Below are positions 1 through 5,949 of a DNA stretch of 11,527 nt, piece by piece. Source of the stretch: Altererythrobacter sp. (GTDB lineage Bacteria > Pseudomonadota > Alphaproteobacteria > Sphingomonadales > Sphingomonadaceae); assembly GCA_023299945.1 (NCBI GenBank), contig JALZVZ010000028.1, positions 1 to 11,527 on the forward strand, read 5' to 3'. The stretch's first letter is position 1, and each line of letters starts with the position of its first letter. The position numbers and the translations under genes were made by a program. Below the pieces are notes generated by a model. It was not told the origin of the DNA and did no database searches. It saw nothing but the letters and a program-made list of their open reading frames with translations.

Positions 1-1
1 A

Positions 2-463
2 TCAAGCCACGCTCGTCGCGCTGGAATTATTGTTGCCGTAAAGCTCGTCTGCGCGGGCTTCAAACGCGGTCACCATCTTGCGAAACGCACGATCAAAATA
101 TTGACCGGCAATGCTTTCAAAAACGCGGTTCTTAAATGCGAAATTGACGTGAAAATCGACGGTGCAGCCCCCGTCCTCGCGCGGATGAAATCGCCATGCG
201 TTTTCCAAATCGCGCAATGGCCCATCGACATAATGCACATCGATCGCCTCTGACGGTGTCTTAATCACTTGCGAGGTAAACCGCTCACGCAAGGACTTAA
301 AACCAACGACCATATCAGCGACCATTTCTGTACCGCTGTCGGAACGAATGCGCGTTGCAACGACCCAAGGCAGAAACTGCGCATAGCTGCCTACATCCGC
401 GACCAGATCATACATCTGCTGCGCGCTATAGGGAAGGTCCCGCGTTTCGTTGATCCCGGGCAT
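2..463 (-). CDS. COQ10/RatA-like START-domain (polyketide cyclase family) protein
   Basis: A 153-residue single-domain protein of the SRPBCC/START superfamily, COQ10 / 'RatA toxin' branch. Family features visible are the N-terminal RDLPYSAQQMYDLVADV segment, the FLPWVVATRI strand, the FKSLRERFTSQV strand and the C-terminal helix FDRAFRKMVTAFEARADELYG. Members bind hydrophobic ligands. In mitochondria and alphaproteobacteria the relevant function is ubiquinone binding or delivery to the respiratory chain, whereas the ribosome-directed RatA activity was described in E. coli. I infer the COQ10-like role here because the gene sits 6 nt behind lipA on the same strand and no partner antitoxin is next to it. 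Its length fits the family and the gene is complete, with its stop codon 2 nt from the window edge. The ATG start has no clear Shine-Dalgarno, which fits translational coupling to lipA. The family is fairly certain; the exact role is less so. Confidence 0.88.
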   Translation of the reverse strand: MPGINETRDLPYSAQQMYDLVADVGSYAQFLPWVVATRIRSDSGTEMVADMVVGFKSLRERFTSQVIKTPSEAIDVHYVDGPLRDLENAWRFHPREDGGCTVDFHVNFAFKNRVFESIAGQYFDRAFRKMVTAFEARADELYGNNNSSATSVA

Positions 464-469
464 AGCGGA

Positions 470-1447
470 CTATTTACCGCCAGTCTTTTTTGGGGATTTA
501 GCAGCCTTAGCTAGCCTATTTGCACGTGCCTCGCGCATTTGCGCAAAATCGTCACCTGCGTGATAGCTGGAACGGGTGAGCGGCGTAGAGGCGACCTGTA
601 AAAAGCCCTTTGCCCGTGCGATTGAGCCATAAGCATCGAATGCTTTTGGCGTCACAAACTCCTCCACATTTGCATGTTTCGGCGTTGGCTGGAGATATTG
701 CCCCATGGTCATGAAATCGACCTCGGCGCTGCGCATATCATCCATCACCTGATGCACTTCTAAGCGTTGCTCGCCCAGCCCCAGCATGATGCCGGATTTG
801 GTGAAGATCATGGGATCATGGCTCTTCACTTCTTCGAGCAGACGCAGCGACGCGTAATAACGCGCGCCGGGCCGAATGGTTGGGTAAAGGCGCGGTACCG
901 TCTCAAGATTGTGATTATAAACGTCAGGGCCAGCGGCAACGATTGCCTCCACTGCGGACCGCATTTTACCGCGAAAATCAGGTGTCAAAATTTCGATCGT
1001 AGTATTGGGCGTATTGCGCCGCAAAGCCTCGATCACTTTGACAAATTGCGACGCGCCGCCATCGGGCAAATCATCGCGGTCCACGCTGGTGATGACGATA
1101 TGCTCAAGGCCCATTTTCGCAGCGGCGACCGCCGTGTTTTCCGGCTCCATCGGATCGACGATGCGCGGCATGCCGGTCTTCACATTGCAGAACGCGCAGG
1201 CCCGCGTGCACACATCGCCAAGGATCATGACGGTAGCGTGCTTTTTATCCCAGCATTCGCCAATGTTGGGGCACGCGGCCTCTTCACAAACCGTGTTGAG
1301 GTTAAGCTCGCGCATCAGCTTGCGTGTCTGATTATAGCCTTCACCTGTCGGCGCCCTCACCCGAATCCAATCGGGCTTGCGTGTGCGTTTTGGGCGCGGT
1401 TCTTCGGATGGTGTCGCGGCTGGTGGGATGTTCGTTAAATCATTCAT
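470..1447 (-). CDS. lipA: Lipoyl synthase LipA (radical SAM)
   Basis: LipA inserts two sulfur atoms into the octanoyl group on lipoyl domains (pyruvate and 2-oxoglutarate dehydrogenases, glycine cleavage H protein), giving lipoamide. Both cluster motifs are present. The auxiliary, sulfur-donating [4Fe-4S] site is C54-x4-C59-x5-C65, and the radical SAM site is C80-x3-C84-x2-C87. The C-terminal RSSY motif that completes the auxiliary cluster is at 292-295, and GMPR follows the SAM cysteines. The protein is 325 aa from the ATG at 1447, a normal family length. A TTG 36 nt upstream (1483) would add 12 unlike residues; neither start has a good Shine-Dalgarno, and I prefer the ATG. The last ~15 residues are lysine-rich ([12 protein letters not shown]). 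It heads a two-gene unit with the START gene and is divergent from the bicarbonate permease gene across about 81 nt, where I see no strong promoter hexamers. Confidence 0.97.
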   Translation of the reverse strand: MNDLTNIPPAATPSEEPRPKRTRKPDWIRVRAPTGEGYNQTRKLMRELNLNTVCEEAACPNIGECWDKKHATVMILGDVCTRACAFCNVKTGMPRIVDPMEPENTAVAAAKMGLEHIVITSVDRDDLPDGGASQFVKVIEALRRNTPNTTIEILTPDFRGKMRSAVEAIVAAGPDVYNHNLETVPRLYPTIRPGARYYASLRLLEEVKSHDPMIFTKSGIMLGLGEQRLEVHQVMDDMRSAEVDFMTMGQYLQPTPKHANVEEFVTPKAFDAYGSIARAKGFLQVASTPLTRSSYHAGDDFAQMREARANRLAKAAKSPKKTGGK

Positions 1448-1528
1448 GATTGTGCATTTAGGGATGAGCGGGGAGAGGCGCAATGGCTTGCTTGCCGTAA
1501 GGGTTATCGCTCGCTAAGCAAAAGCCCT

Positions 1529-2521
1529 ATGGATGCCAGCACACTTCAGACTTTTACCTCGCCTGTTGTCCTATTTTTTGTATTAGGATTGCTCGCTGCT
1601 TTTGCGCGGTCAGACCTCGCCATACCAGAGGCTTTAGCCAAGGGCATGTCGCTCTATCTGATGGCGGCGATTGGCCTGAAAGGCGGCGTCGCTGTTTCCA
1701 AATCGGGCATTGATTCCACGGTTTTGATCGCGCTGACTTTGGGTATCGCCGCCAGTTTCCTTATCCCATTTTTCGCCCATGCTGTGCTGAAGGGCTTTGG
1801 CAAATTGGACCGGATCAACGCTGGCGCCGTCGCTGCGCATTACGGCTCTGTCAGCGTCGTGACATTTGTCACAGCGGTTGAGATATTAGAGGCGCAAGGC
1901 AAACCGCCGGGCGGCTATATGGTGGCGGTTATGGCCGCAATGGAAACGCCTGCGATTCTAACCGGCCTGTTGCTCGCGCGCGGAATGGGATCGAAAGATG
2001 GCCAAAAACCGAGCGAGCTGTTGCATGAGGTTTTCTTCAATGCCTCTGTCGTTCTGTTGCTGGGCGCATTTGCGATAGGCATGATCTCAGGGACCGAAGG
2101 GTTTGGCGATGTCGCCCCCTTCTTTGAAGCAGGGTTTAAAGGCGTGCTTTGCCTATTCCTGCTCGACATGGGATTGATCGCAGCAAGGCGCATGATGGAT
2201 GCACGCGCCATCACTTGGCGGTTGATTGTGATCGCCATTGGATTGCCGCTGATCAACGGGGCCATCGGAACCACAGCGGCGGCATTGAGCGGGTTGGATG
2301 TGGGTTCGGCCGCGGCGCTGGGCGTGCTTTGCGCCAGTGCCAGCTATATCGCCGTGCCCGCAGCCATGCGGCTTGCTTTGCCGGAGGCCGACCCCGGCAT
2401 TTATCTGACAATGAGTTTGTCGATCACTTTCCCATTCAACATCCTTATCAATATTGGCCTGGTAAGCGCCCTCGCCTCTACGCTGGTCGGCGCGCTAAGC
2501 GGGGCAGGAGGCACTCAATGA
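1529..2521 (+). CDS. SbtA-like sodium-dependent bicarbonate permease (DUF897 family)
   Basis: A 330-residue, very hydrophobic inner-membrane protein with roughly ten predicted transmembrane segments in two similar halves. Family signatures are LAIPEALAKG and AIGLKGG near residues 30-53, HYGSVSVVTF at 104-113 (substrate/Na+ region of the first half), METPAIL at 138-144, and SYIAVPAAMRLALPEA at 272-287 followed by SITFPFNI at 298-305. These match the SbtA/DUF897 family, whose cyanobacterial members import HCO3- with Na+. Bicarbonate as substrate is an inference here, strengthened by the next two genes: a PII-like protein and a beta-carbonic anhydrase. The ATG at 1529 is preceded by a poor Shine-Dalgarno. 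The stop TGA overlaps the next ATG (ATGA), so the pair is probably translationally coupled. It has no disrupted motif and its length is typical. Family assignment is strong; the transported ion has not been shown. Confidence 0.9.
   Translation: MDASTLQTFTSPVVLFFVLGLLAAFARSDLAIPEALAKGMSLYLMAAIGLKGGVAVSKSGIDSTVLIALTLGIAASFLIPFFAHAVLKGFGKLDRINAGAVAAHYGSVSVVTFVTAVEILEAQGKPPGGYMVAVMAAMETPAILTGLLLARGMGSKDGQKPSELLHEVFFNASVVLLLGAFAIGMISGTEGFGDVAPFFEAGFKGVLCLFLLDMGLIAARRMMDARAITWRLIVIAIGLPLINGAIGTTAAALSGLDVGSAAALGVLCASASYIAVPAAMRLALPEADPGIYLTMSLSITFPFNILINIGLVSALASTLVGALSGAGGTQ
2506..2511 (+). promoter_or_regulatory. Consensus Shine-Dalgarno for the PII-like gene, inside the permease gene
   Basis: A full AGGAGG lies 6 nt before the ATG at 2518 and inside the last codons of the permease gene. 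It fixes the start of the small PII-like gene, whose reading frame stays open well upstream. It also suggests that the regulator is translated strongly relative to the permease, whose own ribosome site is weak. Confidence 0.75.
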
Positions 2522-2826
2522 TAGAAACAGTCGTCCGTAAACGGATCGAAATACTCACCGACGTTGCGCTGGTTGGACGCGTAACCGATGCCATCGACCG
2601 GGCAGAGATCACTGGATGGACGGTGACGCCGGTGAATTCTGGTAAGGGCCGCGATGGGCCATGGCGCGAGGAACGCGTGATGGGCACAGACAAAGTGTTT
2701 GTGCTCACCGTTGCCTCGCAAGAACGCGCCAATGCGCTGGCAGAGGAACTCGCACCGATTTTGACATCGCACAGCCTACTGCTGACCATGTGGGATGTTG
2801 AGGTAATTCGGGGCGAACGTTTCTAA
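2518..2826 (+). CDS. PII-like signalling protein, SbtB type
   Basis: A 102-residue protein with the PII ferredoxin-like layout. Strand/helix 1 is RIEILTDVALVGRVTDAIDRA, followed by the GWTVTPV strand, a glycine/arginine-rich T-loop region (SGKGRDGPWREER), then KVFVLTVAS, a helix with ANALAEELAPIL, and the closing strand MWDVEVIRGERF. The GWTV...GKGxR pattern is typical of SbtB/CPII-like PII proteins rather than GlnB/GlnK. SbtB proteins bind adenine nucleotides (including cAMP and AMP) and gate SbtA. It ends right after VIRGERF, so the cysteine-bearing C-terminal loop (CGPxGC) of cyanobacterial SbtB is absent. It also lacks the conserved uridylylated tyrosine of the GlnB T-loop as far as I can judge. 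The ATG overlaps the permease stop (ATGA), and its own stop overlaps the carbonic anhydrase start (TAATG). Regulation of the neighbouring permease is inferred from this context. The start is set by AGGAGG at 2506-2511. Confidence 0.85.
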   Translation: MIETVVRKRIEILTDVALVGRVTDAIDRAEITGWTVTPVNSGKGRDGPWREERVMGTDKVFVLTVASQERANALAEELAPILTSHSLLLTMWDVEVIRGERF

Positions 2827-3467
2827 TGCCTGAATATGCTGAGCTACTGAACGGCTATCGCCGCTTTCGAACCGACACTTACCCGCGCCAACGCGCCCGC
2901 TTTGAAGAGACCATTGCCGAAGGACAGCAACCCAAGCTGATGGTTATCGGTTGCAGCGATAGCCGCGTAGACCCTGCGCAAATTTTCGATGTTGATCCCG
3001 GCGAGATTTTCGTCGTGCGCAACGTGGCCGCGCTCGTGCCGCCGTATGAGACTAGCCCCGGCCTTCACGGCGTATCGGCCGCGGTTGAGTTCGCCGTGCA
3101 ATTTCTCAAGGTGAAGCAAGTACTGGTCATGGGCCACGGGCGCTGCGGAGGTTGCCAAGCGGCCCTCTCACAAGAATTGCATAGCGCCGATGCCGGTGCT
3201 GGCGGGTTCGTTGCCAATTGGGTGAAATTGCTGGATGATGCGCGGGCAACCGTTGCCGATGAACACGGGACTACCAGCCGTGAAGCAGAGCTTGCGATGG
3301 AGTTTGCCGCAATCAAACTCAGCATAGAAAACCTGCGCAGTTTCCCATTTGTTGCAGACAAGGAAGCAGCCGGCACTCTCAAACTGCGCGGCGCGCATTT
3401 CTCCATTTCAGAAGGCGTATTATATTCTCTTGATCAGGACACAGGCGAGTTCAAAAGCGAAGAATAG
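2826..3467 (+). CDS. Beta-class carbonic anhydrase
   Basis: A 213-residue beta-carbonic anhydrase that interconverts CO2 and HCO3-. Zinc ligands are in the expected places: C43 in CSDSR (43-47, with the catalytic Asp45/Arg47 dyad), H104 and C107 in GHGRCGGC. Other family marks are DPGEIFVVRNVAA (57-69) and HGVSAAVEFA (81-90). No signal peptide is visible, so it should be cytoplasmic. The start ATG overlaps the previous stop (TAATG) and the local Shine-Dalgarno is weak, consistent with coupling to the PII-like gene. As the third gene of the permease/PII-like unit, it could equilibrate imported bicarbonate with CO2 for carboxylases, or recapture CO2. Family and active site are secure; the physiological role is inferred. 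The C-terminus (LYSLDQDTGEF) is the normal family ending, so the gene is complete. Confidence 0.96.
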   Translation: MPEYAELLNGYRRFRTDTYPRQRARFEETIAEGQQPKLMVIGCSDSRVDPAQIFDVDPGEIFVVRNVAALVPPYETSPGLHGVSAAVEFAVQFLKVKQVLVMGHGRCGGCQAALSQELHSADAGAGGFVANWVKLLDDARATVADEHGTTSREAELAMEFAAIKLSIENLRSFPFVADKEAAGTLKLRGAHFSISEGVLYSLDQDTGEFKSEE

Positions 3468-3506
3468 CCCTTGCCGCATGCCCATTCGCGGCCCATCCTG
3501 CCATCT

Positions 3507-4220
3507 ATGTCTGATATTGAACTTAAAAACATCGCGCTGCTGATCGACGCAGACAACACCACACCCAAAGGGATCGACCCTGTTTTGACCGTTATGGCCA
3601 AGCTGGGGCAGGTGAATATCCGCCGCGCTTACGGCAATTTTGCCAAGAGCAATCTGGCAAATTGGGAAAAGATCACCAACAAATTTGGGATCATGCCTCA
3701 GCAACAATTTGACGTTACCAAGGGCAAAAACGCCACTGATATGGCGATGACGATTGATGCAATTGATTTGCTCAATCAAGGCAAAGTGGACGGCTTTGGC
3801 CTCATGACCTCAGACAGCGATTTTACCCCGTTGGTCACGCGCCTGCGCCAGGACGGTATCATTGTCTATGGCTTTGGGGAGAAGAAAACACCGCAAGCTT
3901 TTCAAGCGGTATGCACACGCTTTCTCTACATCGATGATTTGATTGCCACCACCTCAGGCGACACTTCAAAGCGCGACCAAAGTTCGCAAGCGGAATTGGA
4001 TGAATTGGAGGCGTTGGTTCATGCCGCCTATGCCGAGGCAAAGCGTGATGAAAAGGGCTATGCGCGCCTGTCACAGCTTGGCCAAATTGCGGGTAACCGG
4101 TCTAGCTTTGACGTGCGCAATTATGGTTTCAAGAATTTGAAGGAAATGTTCGCCTTGCTTGAAAGCTACAAGCTCGAAACCCGTGACGGCAATCATGTAT
4201 ATGTAAAGCGCCTGCGCTAA
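3507..4220 (+). CDS. NYN-domain (LabA/DUF88-like) putative ribonuclease with C-terminal OST-HTH-like domain
   Basis: A 237-residue two-domain protein. Residues 8-145 form a NYN/PIN-like nuclease fold. The acidic metal-binding residues of the family are visible: D14 and D16 in LLIDADN, D78 and D84 in the NATDMAMTIDA helix, and D103 and D105 in TSDSDF. RAYGNF (40-45) and GIIVYGFG (117-124) are further family marks. A linker of about 20 polar residues leads to residues ~165-237, which resemble an OST-HTH/LOTUS RNA-binding domain (LSQLGQIAGNR, then YGFKNLKEMFALL). Bacterial proteins of this layout are predicted RNases, but substrates are mostly unknown. I chose the ATG at 3507; an in-frame TTG at 3471 would add 12 residues not resembling the family. 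The gene is 39 nt behind the carbonic anhydrase and on the same strand, so it may be transcribed with it, but no functional link is evident. Confidence 0.88.
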   Translation: MSDIELKNIALLIDADNTTPKGIDPVLTVMAKLGQVNIRRAYGNFAKSNLANWEKITNKFGIMPQQQFDVTKGKNATDMAMTIDAIDLLNQGKVDGFGLMTSDSDFTPLVTRLRQDGIIVYGFGEKKTPQAFQAVCTRFLYIDDLIATTSGDTSKRDQSSQAELDELEALVHAAYAEAKRDEKGYARLSQLGQIAGNRSSFDVRNYGFKNLKEMFALLESYKLETRDGNHVYVKRLR

Positions 4221-4264
4221 AAACGAAAACGGCGCGAGCTCCCGTGATGGAAACCCGCGCCGTT
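4221..4264 (-). terminator. Intrinsic terminator of the TPR-like gene
   Basis: A perfect 9-bp stem pairs 4228-4236 (AACGGCGCG) with 4256-4264 (CGCGCCGTT), with a 19-nt loop. Read on the minus strand, the stem runs straight into GTTTTCGTTTTT. That gives a classic GC-rich hairpin plus U-tract about 24 nt after the TPR-like gene's stop codon. On the plus strand the hairpin is followed by CGCTATTCG, so it should be a poor terminator for the NYN gene, whose stop is only 7 nt before the stem. Confidence 0.75.
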
Positions 4265-4287
4265 CGCTATTCGATGATCCGCGAGGC

Positions 4288-5664
4288 TTAGTTCGCGTTT
4301 GCAACCGCAGCGCTTACGATCTCAGGCGCGGAAGGTGCCGCAGCCGCAGTCATAGCTGGCTCTGCTTTTTCAGCCGCATAAGCAGACCAAAGCTGAGCGA
4401 TTGCCCGGCGCGAACCTTGCACCTTGGCGAAGGTTGCCTGCGCTTCTGTTTGCTTGCCAGCGTCCGATTGCGCAATGCCAAGGCGTGTAAGAACCAACCC
4501 TGTGTCGGCGCCGCCCATGCCTAAGGCTTTGGTGTAGAACTCTTCCGCTTTGGCCGCTTGGCCGTAGCTTAAGAATGCATCACCCGCAGCCATAACGGTA
4601 CGCAAGCCGGCACCGCCAGAACGTGCATCACGCTCTAATGAAGGCAATTCCGCACGGTCTGCGGCGATCCGGCCAGAAGCAATCTCTAACGATTCTGCGA
4701 GGTAACTATCGTTTCGGCTCACGATGCCAGTGGAGTAGCCTTTTTGAATGACTGTTTGTACTTCTTTCGGCAGACGGCGCGCATCAGCGGATTCAACATA
4801 ATCGAGATATTCGACCTTGTCTTGAAGTGTGTCTTTGCGAAAGCCCAGACGCATCAGATCAAGCGTTTCAGCCGCGCCATATTCGTTCAATTGGCGGGTA
4901 ATGTTAACCGCATCACGCCAATTGGCTTGCGAAGGATAAGCACCGATCCAGCTTTGGAGGAAGTTGTAGACTTCAGGCTGAATTTTATTGTTAAAGCTAA
5001 CCGACAACCCGCGCCTATACCATGTCTCATCCACAGCTTGACCGGAAGCTTTTCGTGCTTCGATGGCCGAGGTTAAACTCGCAAGCCCTTCCCGATTGAG
5101 ATCTTCACGAAAGAACGTCTCCGCCATCTCAATCCGCATGGCTGCTGGATCGACACTAGCCGAGGTGAAATTATTATCGATCGCGCCTTGCAAATATGGA
5201 CGGGACTCGCTGTGGCGACCCAAAGCGCGCGCCAATTGGAAAGCGATGAAATTGTATTGGCCCAATTTTTCCGGTCCAATTTTACCACTCGCAAGCATCA
5301 TTTTCATGCCATCAAATTGCAGCGCCTGATCTTGAGCCTTACCGCCGACAAGATAGACCGTGTTGCCGGTGACATTTTGCTCATCGGCAGACACAGCGGC
5401 CGCGATCAAACCCGGGATCTGCGCTTTGACCGCATTAATATCTGCGCCTTCAACTTTCAGCGCTTCATTGATCGGGTTGTAGGCTGCGATGAAGGTTTCG
5501 GAATATTCCGCCTTGCTCTTTTTCTTCTTCTTTTTCTGAGCATGGGCGGGTTCTGCAACCATGCCCGACATCGCTACGACGGAACCCGTTGCCAGCGCGA
5601 GCGCAAGCGCGAAATGACGGCCCGTCTTCGAACGCTTTTGAAGGCTTGTCTGTGTGAAAAACAT
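4288..5664 (-). CDS. Exported alpha-helical TPR-like protein, function unknown
   Basis: A 458-residue protein I cannot assign to a named gene. It starts with a signal peptide: basic residues (QKRSKTGRH, 9-17), a hydrophobic core (18-36) and an AHA site cleaved after residue 42. The mature protein would begin Q followed by six lysines (43-49), an unusual highly basic start. The rest is helix-rich. The region ~365-437 has the A/G/Y spacing of tetratricopeptide repeats (AAGDAFLSYGQAAKAEEFYTKAL, then LGIAQSDAGKQTEAQATFAKV), and the middle (~130-300) looks like degenerate helical repeats. The tail is Ala/Pro-rich. A periplasmic or envelope scaffold role is a guess from TPR and export. The ATG at 5664 is supported by AGGAGA 9 nt upstream and by the position of the signal peptide; an upstream in-frame extension to 5760 would bury the signal peptide. 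It appears monocistronic, with its own promoter region and terminator. Confidence 0.82.
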   Translation of the reverse strand: MFFTQTSLQKRSKTGRHFALALALATGSVVAMSGMVAEPAHAQKKKKKKSKAEYSETFIAAYNPINEALKVEGADINAVKAQIPGLIAAAVSADEQNVTGNTVYLVGGKAQDQALQFDGMKMMLASGKIGPEKLGQYNFIAFQLARALGRHSESRPYLQGAIDNNFTSASVDPAAMRIEMAETFFREDLNREGLASLTSAIEARKASGQAVDETWYRRGLSVSFNNKIQPEVYNFLQSWIGAYPSQANWRDAVNITRQLNEYGAAETLDLMRLGFRKDTLQDKVEYLDYVESADARRLPKEVQTVIQKGYSTGIVSRNDSYLAESLEIASGRIAADRAELPSLERDARSGGAGLRTVMAAGDAFLSYGQAAKAEEFYTKALGMGGADTGLVLTRLGIAQSDAGKQTEAQATFAKVQGSRRAIAQLWSAYAAEKAEPAMTAAAAPSAPEIVSAAVANAN

Positions 5665-5673
5665 GTGTGGTAC

Positions 5674-5679
5674 TCTCCT
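5674..5679 (-). promoter_or_regulatory. Shine-Dalgarno deciding the TPR-like gene start
   Basis: The minus strand reads AGGAGA here, 9 nt before the ATG at 5662-5664. It supports that start over the in-frame extension beginning at 5760. Confidence 0.7.
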
Positions 5680-5694
5680 AGTGTAAACCTGAAC

Positions 5695-5718
5695 GCGCGG
5701 ATGTGATGCGCGGGTGAT
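5695..5718 (-). repeat. Tandem direct repeat in the leader of the TPR-like gene
   Basis: Two adjacent copies of the same short motif are present. On the minus strand they read ATCACCCGCGC (5718-5708) and ATCACATCCGCGC (5707-5695), differing by a 2-nt insertion. They lie between the candidate -10 and the Shine-Dalgarno of the TPR-like gene. They could be paired operator half-sites or coincidental; the sequence alone cannot decide. Confidence 0.4.
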
Positions 5719-5759
5719 TTTTATGCGAAAGCCAATGGCCTTACTTCGCCTGTAATGCA

Positions 5760-5765
5760 ATTATA
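5760..5765 (-). promoter_or_regulatory. Candidate -10 element for the TPR-like gene
   Basis: A perfect TATAAT on the minus strand, about 95 nt before the start codon. I find no good -35 hexamer at 16-18 nt; the upstream sequence TCATTCAGCC matches TTGACA poorly. This leaves a leader of roughly 85-90 nt that contains the tandem repeat and the Shine-Dalgarno. It is plausible but not secure. Confidence 0.4.
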
Positions 5766-5858
5766 ACTAGCTGATACTGGCTGAATGAGCATTGAATAGC
5801 TGCAAAATGCGCCGAATTTACGGCCAATTGCTCCGCTGCCTGCCCGCACTGCCCTTTA

Positions 5859-5884
5859 TGTGGATAAAGCGTGGTTTATCCCCG
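5859..5884. promoter_or_regulatory. DnaA box within a perfect inverted repeat, upstream of gyrA
   Basis: On the minus strand 5867-5859 reads TTATCCACA, an exact match to the canonical high-affinity DnaA box. It is embedded in an inverted repeat, GGATAAA (5862-5868), a 6-nt spacer, and TTTATCC (5875-5881). The right arm on the plus strand reads TTATCCCCG (5876-5884), a 7 of 9 match to the box, so the unit looks like one strong and one weak box facing each other. It sits about 66 nt before the gyrA start codon, between two divergent genes. DnaA control of gyrA or of the TPR-like gene is an inference. Confidence 0.45.
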
Positions 5885-5925
5885 TTCTCACCCTTACTTT
5901 AGTGGCGCATTGGTCGCTGCGGCCC

Positions 5926-5931
5926 TACAAT
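5926..5931 (+). promoter_or_regulatory. Weak candidate -10 for gyrA
   Basis: TACAAT (5 of 6 to TATAAT) lies 18 nt before the TTG start. No convincing -35 is found 16-18 nt upstream (TGGCGC region). If real, the leader would be only about 12 nt, fitting the absence of a Shine-Dalgarno before the gene. Low confidence. Confidence 0.25.
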
Positions 5932-5949
5932 GATGGCTTAATCTAAATA

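Noticed and set aside
2..463. RatA toxin of a toxin-antitoxin pair
   Set aside because: Although the family is often labelled RatA toxin, there is no adjacent antitoxin-like gene, and the lipA linkage favours the COQ10-like ubiquinone role.
767..1438. 223-codon open frame on the plus strand inside lipA
   Set aside because: It is antisense to clear LipA motifs; the translation is rich in His, Cys and Arg with no family resemblance.
2149..2517. Upstream extension of the PII-like frame into the permease gene
   Set aside because: The translation is not PII-like, and a consensus AGGAGG sits 6 nt before the ATG at 2518.
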